Positions 28,196-37,883 of a stretch of 64,000 nt of DNA are shown one piece after another. The position numbers and the translations under genes are program-made. Positions within the stretch are counted from its first letter, which is position 1, and each line of letters begins with the position of its first letter. The stretch spans positions 1 to 64,000 of the forward strand of contig NZ_DGIR01000019.1 in the NCBI RefSeq assembly GCF_002386445.1, in the 5' to 3' direction. Origin of the DNA: Pseudomonas sp. UBA4617. GTDB taxonomy: Bacteria > Pseudomonadota > Gammaproteobacteria > Pseudomonadales > Pseudomonadaceae. Below the pieces are notes generated by a model that did no database searches, was not told the origin of the DNA, and saw nothing but the letters and a program-made list of their open reading frames with translations.

Positions 28196-28500
28196 GATGG
28201 GACCACCACTACAGAGCTCGCTGAGCAGCGAGTGGCGCCATTGTACCGGTCTTGAGAGCAGATACAACCTCTGGGGCGAGAAAAAGTCATCATTTCTCAA
28301 TGACTTGTCCGGATTGAGAAGGCCTGGCGGGCCTCTTCGCGGATTGGCGCGCACCTTCACGGGGCGCGTCACCTTGCAGAGCCTGAGCAGGACAGGGCGT
28401 CCGTGCAAGCCTGGGCGTGGGTCTCGAGCCAACATTGCCGGGGCCGCTTTGCGGCCCTTTCGCGACGCAAGGCCGCTCCTACAGGAAATTGCGCAGGGCG
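28196..28500. other. ffs promoter region and single REP
   Basis: About 300 bp between ffs and ligA. It contains the ffs promoter (-10 at 28240-28245, -35 at 28262-28267, minus strand) and a REP-type element near 28455-28485 (core GCAAGGCCGCTCCTACAGG). No gene seen. Confidence 0.55.
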
Positions 28501-30831
28501 TCAGACGGCTATGCCCTGCTCGGCCAGGAAGGCGACGAAGGCGTCTTCGTCCAGCACCTTCACCCCCAGCTCGCTGGCCTTGGCCAGCTTGGAACCGGCC
28601 CCCGGCCCTGCCACCACGCAGTGGGTCTTGCCAGACACCGAACCGGCCACCTTGGCCCCCAGGCTTTCCAGCTTTTCCTTGGCAATGTCACGGCTCATGC
28701 GCTCCAGGGTGCCGGTCAGCACCCAGGTCTGGCCAGCCAGTGGCAAGCCTTCGGCCACTTTCTTCTCACTGCTCCAGTGCATGCCGAACGCCAGCAACTG
28801 CGCTTCGATGGCGCGCGCCAGTTTCTGGTTGGCTTCGACCTTGAAGAATTCACGCACGGCCTCGGCCTGCTTGGCGGCCAGGGCCTGGCGCAGGTCGATG
28901 CCGTCAGCAGCGATGATCTTGTCCAGGCTGTCGAGCCTGGCCACCAGCTTTTCGGCGCCGGTCGGGCCAACCGAAGCAATGTCGAGCTTGGCGATCATCC
29001 CGGCCAGGGTAGTGCTGGCAGCGAATTCCGCAGCCAGGTCGCCTTCGTCCTGCAACTGCATGCCGCTATCGAGCAGTTGCCTGATCACCTTCTGGTTGTG
29101 CTCGTCTTCGAAGAAATTGTGAATCTCGTAGGCCACCTCCAGGCCGATGTCCGGCAGGTAGGTGAGCACTTGCGGCAGCGCCTGCTGCACGCGCGCCAGG
29201 CTGCCCAGCGAACGGGCCAGCACCTTGGCGGTCTCCTCGCCGACATCGGGAATGCCCAGGGCATAGATAAAGCGCGCCAGGCTCGGGCGCTTGCTCGCTG
29301 CGATGGCGTCCAGCAGCTTGCGGCTGGAAACCTCGGCGAAGCCTTCCAGGCCGACGATCTGTTCGAACTCCAGCTTGTACAGGTCTGCCGGCGAGCCGAT
29401 CAGGCCTTCGTCCACCAGTTGCTCGACGCTCTTCTCACCCAGGCCTTCGATGTCCATGGCGCGTCGCGATACGTAGTGAATGATCGCCTGCTTGAGCTGG
29501 GCAGCACAGGCCAGGCGGCCGACGCAGCGGTACACCGCGCCTTCGCTGGTGGTTTCCTTGCCTTTGCTGCGCTTGACCAGCTGGGTACGCTCGACCTGCG
29601 AGCCGCATACAGGACATTGACTTGGCACTTGCACCGGGCGGGCATCTTCCGGGCGGCGCTCCAGCACCACCTGCATCACCTGCGGGATCACGTCCCCGGC
29701 GCGGCGGATGATCACCGTATCGCCAATGCGCAGGCCCAGGCGCGCGATTTCGTCCATGTTGTGCAGGGTGGCATTGGATACGGTCACGCCAGCCACCTTG
29801 ACAGGCTTCAGGCGGGCCACCGGGGTTACCGCGCCGGTGCGACCGACCTGAAACTCGACGTCCAGCACCTCGGTCAGCTCTTCCATGGCAGGGAACTTGT
29901 GGGCGATCGCCCAGCGCGGTTCACGAGCGCGAAAGCCCAGTTCGCGTTGCGCAGCCAGGCTGTTGACCTTGAACACGACACCATCGATTTCGTAAGGCAG
30001 GCTGTTGCGCCGCTCGCCGATATCGCGATAGTAGGCCAGGCACTCTTCGATGCCGGCAGCGTGCCTGAGCTCGCGACTGATCGGCAGGCCCCAGGCCTTG
30101 AGCTGCTCAAGGATGCCGATGTGGCTGTCGCCGATGCTCTGCGACACCTGGCCGACGCCATAGCAGCAGAACTCCAGCGGACGGCTGGCGGTGATCTTCG
30201 AATCCAGCTGGCGCAAGCTACCGGCAGCGGCGTTGCGCGGGTTGGCGAAAGTCTTGCCACCGGCCTCGGCCTGGGCGGCGTTGAGCCGGTCGAAACCGGC
30301 CTTGCTCATGTACACCTCGCCGCGCACCTCCAGCACCGCCGGCCAGCCCTCGCCCTGCAGCTTGAGCGGAATGTTGCGCACGGTGCGCACATTGGCGCTG
30401 ATGTCTTCGCCAGTTGTGCCGTCACCGCGGGTAGCGCCCTGCACCAACAGGCCGTCACGGTACAGCAGGCTCACTGCCAGGCCGTCGAGTTTGGGTTCGC
30501 AGCTGTAGTCCACTGCTCCGGGCTGGTCGAGGCCATCGACCACGCGGCGGCCGAACTCACGCAGGTCAGCTTCTTCGAAAGCGTTGCCCAGGCTGAGCAT
30601 GGGCACTTCGTGGCGCACCTGGCTGAACGCGGCCAAGGCCGTGCCGCCAACCCGCTGGGTCGGCGAGTCGGGGGTCACCAGGTGCGGGTGTTCGGCTTCA
30701 AGCGCCTTGAGCTCGTTGAACAGGCGGTCATATTCGGCATCGGGCACGCTGGGCTCGTCGAGCACATAGTAGCGGTAGTTGTGCTGGTCGAGCTGGTGAC
30801 GGAGTTCGTGGATACGGGATTCGACGGTCAT
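28501..30831 (-). CDS. ligA: NAD-dependent DNA ligase
   Basis: Essential ligase sealing nicks in replication and repair with NAD+. The start MTVESRIHELRHQLD at 30831 gives 776 residues. It shows the adenylation Lys in CEPKLDGLAVSLLY (near residue 116), the nucleotidyltransferase core, an OB fold, a four-Cys zinc finger (CPVCGSQ ... YRCVGRLAC), helix-hairpin-helix repeats and a C-terminal BRCT domain beginning LAGQTWVLTGTLERM. It lies 82 bp downstream of zipA on the same strand, with a terminator hairpin between them. Confidence 0.97.
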   Translation of the reverse strand: MTVESRIHELRHQLDQHNYRYYVLDEPSVPDAEYDRLFNELKALEAEHPHLVTPDSPTQRVGGTALAAFSQVRHEVPMLSLGNAFEEADLREFGRRVVDGLDQPGAVDYSCEPKLDGLAVSLLYRDGLLVQGATRGDGTTGEDISANVRTVRNIPLKLQGEGWPAVLEVRGEVYMSKAGFDRLNAAQAEAGGKTFANPRNAAAGSLRQLDSKITASRPLEFCCYGVGQVSQSIGDSHIGILEQLKAWGLPISRELRHAAGIEECLAYYRDIGERRNSLPYEIDGVVFKVNSLAAQRELGFRAREPRWAIAHKFPAMEELTEVLDVEFQVGRTGAVTPVARLKPVKVAGVTVSNATLHNMDEIARLGLRIGDTVIIRRAGDVIPQVMQVVLERRPEDARPVQVPSQCPVCGSQVERTQLVKRSKGKETTSEGAVYRCVGRLACAAQLKQAIIHYVSRRAMDIEGLGEKSVEQLVDEGLIGSPADLYKLEFEQIVGLEGFAEVSSRKLLDAIAASKRPSLARFIYALGIPDVGEETAKVLARSLGSLARVQQALPQVLTYLPDIGLEVAYEIHNFFEDEHNQKVIRQLLDSGMQLQDEGDLAAEFAASTTLAGMIAKLDIASVGPTGAEKLVARLDSLDKIIAADGIDLRQALAAKQAEAVREFFKVEANQKLARAIEAQLLAFGMHWSSEKKVAEGLPLAGQTWVLTGTLERMSRDIAKEKLESLGAKVAGSVSGKTHCVVAGPGAGSKLAKASELGVKVLDEDAFVAFLAEQGIAV

Positions 30832-30855
30832 GGGGTTGTCTTCTCTTGCAAAGCA

Positions 30856-30901
30856 AAAGAGCAGCCTGGGGGCGTCCAGCACCGCCCTCAGGCTGCTCTT
30901 T
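30856..30901 (-). terminator. terminator between zipA and ligA
   Basis: A 13-bp perfect stem (AAAGAGCAGCCTG / CAGGCTGCTCTTT) with an inner GGGC/GCCC extension, followed on the minus strand by TTGCTTTGC. It lies 12 bp past the zipA stop. Confidence 0.75.
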
Positions 30902-30913
30902 CGTCTGGATCTG

Positions 30914-31804
30914 TCAGCGCTTCTGGGTCAGCGCACGGCGCTCGAACTCGACGATGCGCTGGCGATAATGCTCGATGGTCTGCGCGGTCAGCACGCTGCG
31001 CTGGTCGTCCTTGAGCTCGCCGTTCAGTTCGTGGGCCAGCTTGCGCGCCGCAGCCACCATCACGTCGAAAGCCTGCTTCGGATGACGCGGGCCCGGCAGG
31101 CCGAGGAAGAAGCTCACCGCACGGGTGCTGAAGTGGTCGATATCGTCCAGGTCGAATACGCCAGGCTTGACCGCGTTGGCCATGGAGAACAGCACTTCAC
31201 CGTGGCCGGCCATGCTCTCGTGACGGTGGAAGATGTCCATTTCGCCGAAGCGCAGGCCACTTTCCAGAATGTTCTGCAACAGCGCCGGGCCCTTGAAGCC
31301 ACCCTCGTCGCGGGAGATCACGCTGATCACCAGCACTTCTTCGGCCGGTGGCAGCTCCTTGACGCTGCTGCTGGAAGATGCCGGGTTGCTGCTGCGGGGG
31401 TTTTCCGCAGCAAAGTCGTCATCGCTGTCGGCAAACAGGTCGGCCTCACGCGGCTCGGCACTCAGGTTCAGGTCGCCCTGCTGCGCCTCGGCAGCCGCAG
31501 TGGCTCGCTTGCTGCGCTTGCTGGCTTTGGCCGGCCTGGGTTCGCGTTCGCGGTCACGTGCAGAAGCGCTGAGCGACGGCAGGTCGCTTTCATCCAGCTC
31601 AGGCTCCTTGTGGGTTTCCAGCACCCGCGACGGACCAAGCACTTCGGCATTGCCTTCTTCGTCCGGCAGGTTGGAATAACTGCGATCCAGACGGAATTTC
31701 AACTTGCCTTTCCCGCCGCGCATGCGGCGCCAGCCGTCGAAAAGAATCCCGGCAATGACAATGATGCCGATGACGATCAGCCACTCGCGCAGACCGATTT
31801 CCAT
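30914..31804 (-). CDS. zipA: cell-division protein ZipA
   Basis: Inner-membrane FtsZ anchor of the divisome. The start MEIGLREWLIVIGI at 31804 gives 296 residues. An N-terminal membrane helix and the basic DGWRRMRGGKGKLKF stretch are followed by a charged, Ser/Pro-rich linker (residues about 40-155) and the C-terminal FtsZ-binding domain (VLVISVISRDEGGFKGPALLQNILESG ... FFLGLPGPRHPKQAFDVM). The zipA-ligA order next to smc is conserved in pseudomonads. Confidence 0.96.
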   Translation of the reverse strand: MEIGLREWLIVIGIIVIAGILFDGWRRMRGGKGKLKFRLDRSYSNLPDEEGNAEVLGPSRVLETHKEPELDESDLPSLSASARDREREPRPAKASKRSKRATAAAEAQQGDLNLSAEPREADLFADSDDDFAAENPRSSNPASSSSSVKELPPAEEVLVISVISRDEGGFKGPALLQNILESGLRFGEMDIFHRHESMAGHGEVLFSMANAVKPGVFDLDDIDHFSTRAVSFFLGLPGPRHPKQAFDVMVAAARKLAHELNGELKDDQRSVLTAQTIEHYRQRIVEFERRALTQKR

Positions 31805-32008
31805 GTAATCCCGTGCCTCTATAAAAATATGCTTGAAAACAAAGGGTTCAAAGCCCTTTAACACGTGGCGCCAACTCTATGTTCTGACAGGCGTTTTACC
31901 CACGCAAAAAACGAGTGACATTAAGCTAGCACGACCAAAGACAACTTTACACCGTCTGTCGCACATGGCGGGGGCATTTCGCTACAGAATATGCCCCATC
32001 GTCGCGTA

Positions 32009-35000
32009 TCAGGCGTCGACCATGGCCATGGCCTCCTCCACGTCCACCGCTACCAGCCTTGAGCAGCCCGGTTCATGCATGGTCACCCCCATCAACTGGT
32101 CGGCCATTTCCATCGCGATCTTGTTGTGGGTGATATAGATGAACTGCACGCTTTCACTCATTTCCTTGACCAGGCGGGCATAGCGCCCGACGTTGGCATC
32201 GTCCAGCGGCGCATCGACCTCGTCGAGCATGCAGAACGGTGCGGGGTTCAACTTGAAGATGGCAAACACCAGCGCCAACGCGGTCAGTGCCTTCTCGCCG
32301 CCGGACAGCAAATGGATGGTGCTGTTCTTCTTGCCCGGTGGTCGCGCCATGATCGTCACCCCTGTATCGAGTAGATCTTCGCCCGTCAGTTCCAGATAAG
32401 CGCTGCCACCGCCGAAAACTTTTGGGAAAAGTGCCTGTAATCCGGCATTTATCTGATCAAAGGTATCCTTGAAACGGTTGCGGGTTTCCTTGTCGATCTT
32501 GCGAATGACGTTTTCCAGGGTCTCCAGCGCTTCGGCCAGGTCGGCGTCCTGAGCATCCAGGTAACGCTTGCGCTCGGACTGCTGTTCATACTCCTCGATG
32601 GCCGCCAGGTTGATCGCCCCCAGGCGCTGGACCCGCGCATCGAGTTGTTGCAGTTCCTGCTCGGTGCCCTGCTCGGTGGCCTCAGCCTCGAGGGTGGCAA
32701 GCACGCCCTGCAGATCGTAGCCATCGGCCAGCAGCTGTTCCTGCAGGGTCTTGCGCCGCACGTCCAGGCCCTGGCATTCCAGACGCAACTGCTCCAGCTG
32801 GCCGCGCAGCAGCTGGGCTTGCTGTTCGGCCTGGGTACGGCGCTTCTCGGCATCGCGCAACTCACGGTCCGCTTCGTCCATGTGCAGGCGGGCCAGGCGC
32901 ATTTCCTCATCGACGCCCATGCGCTGCTCCAGCAGCGCTTCGAGCTTCAGGCGCAACTCCTCCAGCGGCGCCGCGCCTTCTTCCAGGTTCAGGCTCAGTT
33001 GTTCCTGCCGCTCGGTCAGGCGCGCGGCCTGCTGCTCCAGACGCTCCAGGGCCTGCCGGGTGGAATCGTGCTGGGCGCGCAGCGAACCCAGGCGCACGGC
33101 CAACTGGTGGGCGTGGTCCTTGTGCTGGCGGGCCTCCTGGCGCACGCGGTCGAGGCTTTCGCGCAGGGTGTCGCGACGGGCCATCAACTGCTCGCGCTGC
33201 TCGGTGTCCTGGGCCATCAGCTCAAGGGCCTCCTGCAACAGCAGGCGCGCTTCACCCAGCTGCTCGTGCTCCAGGGCCCGCTGCTGTTCCACTTCAACCA
33301 GCTCTTCCTGCAGGCGTTGGCGCCGCAACTCGACCTGCTCGGCGCGCGCCCGAACGGCTGACAGGCTGGCCCTGAGCTCGCCGTGATGGCGGTTTTCTTC
33401 CTGGGTACGGCGGCGCAGCTGCTCACGCTGCTCCTCCAGGCCCAGCTGTTGCTCGCGCAGGGCCTGCAACTGCTGCTCCAGCTGCTCGAGCGCCGCTTCC
33501 TGCTGCGCCTGTTCATGGCCCAGGCGTTCGATTTCCTGGCCACGCGCCAGCACCCCGCCTTCGGCCTCGCCGCCACGGCGTATGCGCAGGAAATGCCGGC
33601 CAACCCAGTAGCCATCGCGGCTGACCAGGCTCTGGCCGTCACCGAGCGAGGCGCGCTGCGCCAGCGCTTGTGCCAGGTCTTCGACAGGCCGCACCAGGCC
33701 CAGCCAAGGCGCCAGGTCGATACCGCCGGAGACCTTTTCCAGCAAGCTGCCAGGCAGCGAAGCACTGTCGCCGCTGGCCAGCAACAGACGCAACTCGCCC
33801 TGCTCCAGGCCGGCAAAATCGAGGCGGTTGAAATCGTCTACCAACACCGCCTGCAAGTCGGCGCCAAGCACCGTTTCCACGGCCAGCTCCCAGCCCGGCT
33901 CCACGCGCAGCCCTTCAGCCAGGCGTGGTTGCAGCTCAAGGCCTTGGCCGTGCAGCCAGTCGGCCAACCCTGCGCCCGGCTCCAGCGCAGCCTGCTGCAA
34001 GGCTTCGAGTGAAGCCAGGCGGCCGCCCAGGCGCTGCAGGTCGCCCTGCGCCTGCTGCTGGGCCTGGGTGGCCTGTTGCAGTTGCTGACGCAGGCCTTCC
34101 AGGCGCTCGACCACCTGCTCTTCGGACAACTGCAGTTCTTCGAGCAACATTTCGCTGCTGGCCAACTGCTCGGACAATTCCAGCATGGCGGCGTCCTGCG
34201 GATCGCTGCCCAGTTGCTCGCGCTCCTCGCCCAGCTTGCGCTGGCGTTCGGCCAGCCGTTCGAGACTGGCCTCCAGCTGCACCAGGCGCGCCTGCTGTAC
34301 TTCGGCCTGACGGCGCGGCTCGGCGGAGCGGCTGTTGAAGCTGTCCCACTGCTCCTGCCAGCCGTGCATGCCCAGTTCGGCCTCTTCAAGAGCGGCGGCG
34401 GCTTCTTCAGCAGCGGCCAAGGTCATTTCCTGCTCGGGCTCGAGCATGGCCAGCTCTTCGCCCAGGGTCGCCAGCAGAGTGCGGTCGTGGCCCAGGTGCG
34501 ATTCGGTCTCCAGGCGCGTGCGCTCGGCTTCCTTGAAGTCATCCTGCAACTGGCGCAGGCGCTGCTGGCCGTGCTGGATGCTCTGCTCGACCCGGGCGAT
34601 ATCCCCTGCCACCGAATAGAAGCGGCCCTGCACCTGGTTGAAGCGCTCGGACAATTCGTGATGGCTGTCGCGCAGGCGCTCGATACTGGCATCGGCGTTG
34701 CGCTGCTCGGCGACCAACGCTTCATGGGCCACGTCCTGGTCGCCGATCACGGCCTCGCGCTGGCGCACGCGTGCATCCAGGTCACGCCAGCGCAAGGCCG
34801 ACAGGCGAGCCTTCAGCTGGCGTTCCTGGGCCTTGTATTCGCGGTACTTTTCCGCGGCCTGGGCCTGCCGGTGCAGACGCTCCAGCTGGCGCTCCAGCTC
34901 TTCGCGCAGGTCGGTCAGGCGCGCCAGGTTTTCCTGGGTGCGGCGGATGCGGTTCTCGGTTTCGCGGCGGCGTTCCTTGTATTTGGAAATACCGGCGGCT

Positions 35001-35497
35001 TCCTCGATGAAGTTGCGCAGCTCCTCGGGCTTGGCCTCGATCAGCTTGGAGATCATCCCCTGTTCGATGATCGAATAGCTGCGCGGGCCGAGGCCGGTAC
35101 CGAGGAAGATATCGGTAATGTCGCGGCGCCGGCACTTGGTGCCATTGAGGTAGTAGCTGTTCTGCCCGTCACGGGTGACCTTGCGACGGATCGAGATTTC
35201 GGCGTAGGCAGCGTATTCACCGACCAGGGTGGTTTCGCTGTTGTCGAACACCAGTTCGATGCTGGCCTGGCTGACCGGCTTGCGGCCACTGGAGCCGTTG
35301 AAGATGACGTCGGTCATCGACTCGCCACGCAGGTTCTTCGCCGAACTCTCGCCCATTACCCAACGCACGGCATCGATGATATTGGACTTGCCACAGCCGT
35401 TGGGGCCGACCACGGCCGCCATGTTGCTGGGGAAATTGACCATGGTCGGGTCGACGAACGACTTGAACCCGGCCAGGCGAATGCACTTCAGGCGCAT
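32009..35497 (-). CDS. smc: chromosome segregation protein SMC
   Basis: Large condensin ATPase of 1162 residues. Walker A GPNGCGKSNIIDAV is near residue 33; two long coiled coils rich in Glu/Gln/Leu/Arg flank a central hinge (residues about 510-640, VETVLGADLQAVLVDD); the C-terminal head has the signature HLLSGGEKALTALAL and Walker B FCMLDEVDAPLDD. It starts 3 bp after the stop of the GntR-type gene on the same strand, so the two are probably co-transcribed. Confidence 0.97.
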   Translation of the reverse strand: MRLKCIRLAGFKSFVDPTMVNFPSNMAAVVGPNGCGKSNIIDAVRWVMGESSAKNLRGESMTDVIFNGSSGRKPVSQASIELVFDNSETTLVGEYAAYAEISIRRKVTRDGQNSYYLNGTKCRRRDITDIFLGTGLGPRSYSIIEQGMISKLIEAKPEELRNFIEEAAGISKYKERRRETENRIRRTQENLARLTDLREELERQLERLHRQAQAAEKYREYKAQERQLKARLSALRWRDLDARVRQREAVIGDQDVAHEALVAEQRNADASIERLRDSHHELSERFNQVQGRFYSVAGDIARVEQSIQHGQQRLRQLQDDFKEAERTRLETESHLGHDRTLLATLGEELAMLEPEQEMTLAAAEEAAAALEEAELGMHGWQEQWDSFNSRSAEPRRQAEVQQARLVQLEASLERLAERQRKLGEEREQLGSDPQDAAMLELSEQLASSEMLLEELQLSEEQVVERLEGLRQQLQQATQAQQQAQGDLQRLGGRLASLEALQQAALEPGAGLADWLHGQGLELQPRLAEGLRVEPGWELAVETVLGADLQAVLVDDFNRLDFAGLEQGELRLLLASGDSASLPGSLLEKVSGGIDLAPWLGLVRPVEDLAQALAQRASLGDGQSLVSRDGYWVGRHFLRIRRGGEAEGGVLARGQEIERLGHEQAQQEAALEQLEQQLQALREQQLGLEEQREQLRRRTQEENRHHGELRASLSAVRARAEQVELRRQRLQEELVEVEQQRALEHEQLGEARLLLQEALELMAQDTEQREQLMARRDTLRESLDRVRQEARQHKDHAHQLAVRLGSLRAQHDSTRQALERLEQQAARLTERQEQLSLNLEEGAAPLEELRLKLEALLEQRMGVDEEMRLARLHMDEADRELRDAEKRRTQAEQQAQLLRGQLEQLRLECQGLDVRRKTLQEQLLADGYDLQGVLATLEAEATEQGTEQELQQLDARVQRLGAINLAAIEEYEQQSERKRYLDAQDADLAEALETLENVIRKIDKETRNRFKDTFDQINAGLQALFPKVFGGGSAYLELTGEDLLDTGVTIMARPPGKKNSTIHLLSGGEKALTALALVFAIFKLNPAPFCMLDEVDAPLDDANVGRYARLVKEMSESVQFIYITHNKIAMEMADQLMGVTMHEPGCSRLVAVDVEEAMAMVDA

Positions 35498-35500
35498 CGG

Positions 35501-36160
35501 TCAGACTCGGGCCAGCGCCGCCAGCACCAGTTCGCAGCTGCGCTGGCAGTAGGCGGTGAGCACCTCGCGGATGCGCGGCAGGTCGCGGGCGACCACGGCG
35601 TCGAGCAGGCGGGCGAACAGGTCGAGGTAATCGCTCATGCTGGCCTGGCGCTGGTCCAGCGCCAGGTAGTAGGCGCGGCTCATGGCTGGCTGCAGGTTTT
35701 CCACGGTTTCCTGCAGGAACGGGTTATCGGCGAACGAATAGGCCGCACGCATGACCGCGAAACTGTCGGCGACGAAGGCCTTGATATCGAGCTGCTGATG
35801 CGCCCGCTGCAGGCGCTGCTGGATGTCCAGGAACGGGCGCAGGTCGGCATCGGTGCGCCATTTTTGCGCGACCGCATTGCCCAGCAGGATGTAGAACTCG
35901 CTCATCAGCGCACACAGGCTGCGTACGCCGCGCTCGTCCAGCTTGGTCACGTGGGCACCGCGGCGCGGCAGGATCGCCACCAGGTGCCGGCGCTCGAGAA
36001 TCAGCAGCGCTTCACGCACCGAGCCACGGCTGACGTTGAGCGCCTGGGTGACCTTCTGCTCCTGGATACGCTCGCCTGGCACCAGCTCGCCGCGGATGAT
36101 GCGTTCGGCCAGGTAATCGGCAATCTGCTCGGAGAGGCTGTCCGGGGCCTTGAACGTCAT
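35501..36160 (-). CDS. GntR-family (FCD) transcriptional regulator
   Basis: 219 residues. The N-terminal winged HTH (LSEQIADYLAERIIRGELVPGERIQEQKVTQALNVSRGSVREAL) and a C-terminal all-helical FCD ligand domain are typical of the FadR subgroup. It is divergent from xdhA, so it may control xanthine dehydrogenase, and it is 3 bp ahead of smc on the same strand. The ligand is not known. Confidence 0.9.
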   Translation of the reverse strand: MTFKAPDSLSEQIADYLAERIIRGELVPGERIQEQKVTQALNVSRGSVREALLILERRHLVAILPRRGAHVTKLDERGVRSLCALMSEFYILLGNAVAQKWRTDADLRPFLDIQQRLQRAHQQLDIKAFVADSFAVMRAAYSFADNPFLQETVENLQPAMSRAYYLALDQRQASMSDYLDLFARLLDAVVARDLPRIREVLTAYCQRSCELVLAALARV

Positions 36161-36337
36161 GGTTGTCCTTCAAAATCAGTGAACTGGGCACAAGCAGCGG
36201 ATTGTAGCGCACTTGCCCGGTAATCGCGCAGAGGGGCCAGGCGGATTATTTGACCCGCCAGGCAACCCCGCGCCCGGCGCGATCTATGCTTGGCATATGG
36301 GCAATGTGAACCGTTGGGCAGCTACATACATAATTTC

Positions 36338-36353
36338 CTGACCTTCGAGTCAG
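36338..36353. promoter_or_regulatory. RutR-like palindrome before xdhA
   Basis: CTGACCTTCGAGTCAG, part of a longer 11-bp imperfect inverted repeat (36332-36359), 75 bp before the xdhA start and within the divergent GntR/xdhA region. It shares YTGACC-N4-AGTCAR with sites at 43525 and 52169 and resembles the E. coli RutR consensus TTGACCA-NN-TGGTCAA. Confidence 0.55.
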
Positions 36354-36428
36354 AAAATTATTGACCAGCAGGACAGGTGTTGCTTAGAGTCCGCCCAACA
36401 ACAATAAAACCATTGCGAGGCTATCCCC

Positions 36429-37883
36429 GTGATCCAGTTTCTCGTCAACCAGGAGCTGCGTAGTGAGCATGCCCTGGACCCGAACATGACGGTGCTGCAG
36501 TACCTGCGCGAGCACCTGGGCAAACCTGGCACCAAGGAGGGCTGCGCCAGTGGTGACTGCGGCGCCTGCACCGTGGTGGTCGGCGAACTGACCCAGGACG
36601 ACCAGGGCAACGACAGCCTGCGCTACCGCAGCCTCAACTCGTGCCTGACGTTTGTTTCGTCGCTGCACGGCAAGCAACTGATCAGCGTCGAGGGGCTCAA
36701 GCACCAGGGGCAACTGCACAGCGTGCAACAGGCCATGGCCGATTGCCATGGTTCGCAATGCGGCTTCTGCACCCCTGGCTTCGTCATGTCGCTGTTCGCC
36801 CTGCAGAAGAACAGCAATGGCCCCGACCTGCACCAGGCTCAGGAGGCCCTGGCCGGCAACCTGTGCCGCTGCACTGGCTACCGGCCGATCCTCGAAGCCG
36901 CCGAGCAGAGCTGCCGGCAGCCGTGCCGCGACCAGTTCGATGCCCAGCAGGCGCAGACCATCAGCCGCCTCAAGGCGATTGCGCCAACCCACACCGGTGA
37001 GCTGAACAGCGGCGACAAACGCTGCCTGGTGCCGCTGACCGTGGCCGACCTGGCCGACCTGTACAGCTCGCACCCCGAGGCGCGGCTGCTGGCCGGCGGC
37101 ACCGATCTGGCCCTGGAAGTCACCCAGTTCCACAAGACCTTGCCGGTGATGATCTACGTCGGCCACGTGGCCGAGCTCAAGCGCATCGAGAAAACCGCCA
37201 GCCACCTGGAGATTGGCGCCGCTACCCCACTCACCGACTGTTACGGCGCACTCAACGAGGAGTACCCCGACTTCGGCGCCCTGCTGCACCGTTTCGCCTC
37301 GCTGCAGATCCGCAACCAAGGCACCCTGGGCGGCAATATCGGCAACGCTTCGCCGATCGGCGACTCGCCGCCCCTGCTGATTGCCCTGGACGCGCAGATT
37401 GTCCTGCGCCAGGGCGAGCGCCAGCGGGTGATGGCGCTGGAAGACTATTTCATCGACTACCGCATCACTGCCCGCCAGGACAGCGAATTCATCGAGAAGA
37501 TCATCGTGCCGCGTGCCACCTCCGACTGGGCGTTTCGCGCCTACAAGGTATCCAAGCGCCTGGACGATGACATCTCCGCGGTGTGTGGCGCCTTCAACTT
37601 GAGCATCGAAGACGGTGTGGTCAGCGGCGTGCGCATCGCTTTCGGCGGCATGGCGGCCATCCCCAAACGCGCCCGCGCCTGCGAGGCAGCGTTGCGCGGC
37701 AAGCCATGGAACCAGGCCACCATCGAGCGTGCCTGCCAGGCCCTGGCCGAAGACTTCACCCCGCTCAGCGACTTCCGTGCCAGCAAGGAATACCGCCTGC
37801 TGACCGCGCAGAACCTGCTGCGCAAGTACTTCATCGAACAGCAAACGCCGTACATCGAAACCCGGGTGACCGCTTATGTCTAA
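36429..37883 (+). CDS. xdhA: xanthine dehydrogenase small subunit (2Fe-2S and FAD)
   Basis: Electron-transfer subunit of xanthine dehydrogenase, oxidising hypoxanthine and xanthine to urate. GTG start, 484 residues. N-terminal 2Fe-2S ferredoxin domain (GCASGDCGACTVVVGEL), second 2Fe-2S domain (CGFCTPGFVMSL ... GNLCRCTGYRPI), then the FAD-binding domain (LLAGGTDLALEVTQ; TLGGNIGNASPIGD) and the CO-dehydrogenase flavoprotein C-terminal part. It overlaps xdhB by 8 bp. Confidence 0.97.
   Translation: MIQFLVNQELRSEHALDPNMTVLQYLREHLGKPGTKEGCASGDCGACTVVVGELTQDDQGNDSLRYRSLNSCLTFVSSLHGKQLISVEGLKHQGQLHSVQQAMADCHGSQCGFCTPGFVMSLFALQKNSNGPDLHQAQEALAGNLCRCTGYRPILEAAEQSCRQPCRDQFDAQQAQTISRLKAIAPTHTGELNSGDKRCLVPLTVADLADLYSSHPEARLLAGGTDLALEVTQFHKTLPVMIYVGHVAELKRIEKTASHLEIGAATPLTDCYGALNEEYPDFGALLHRFASLQIRNQGTLGGNIGNASPIGDSPPLLIALDAQIVLRQGERQRVMALEDYFIDYRITARQDSEFIEKIIVPRATSDWAFRAYKVSKRLDDDISAVCGAFNLSIEDGVVSGVRIAFGGMAAIPKRARACEAALRGKPWNQATIERACQALAEDFTPLSDFRASKEYRLLTAQNLLRKYFIEQQTPYIETRVTAYV

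Noticed and set aside
36332..36428. Riboswitch in the xdhA leader
   Set aside because: The palindrome matches sites elsewhere at different distances from start codons and resembles a known protein operator; no further conserved RNA structure was seen.
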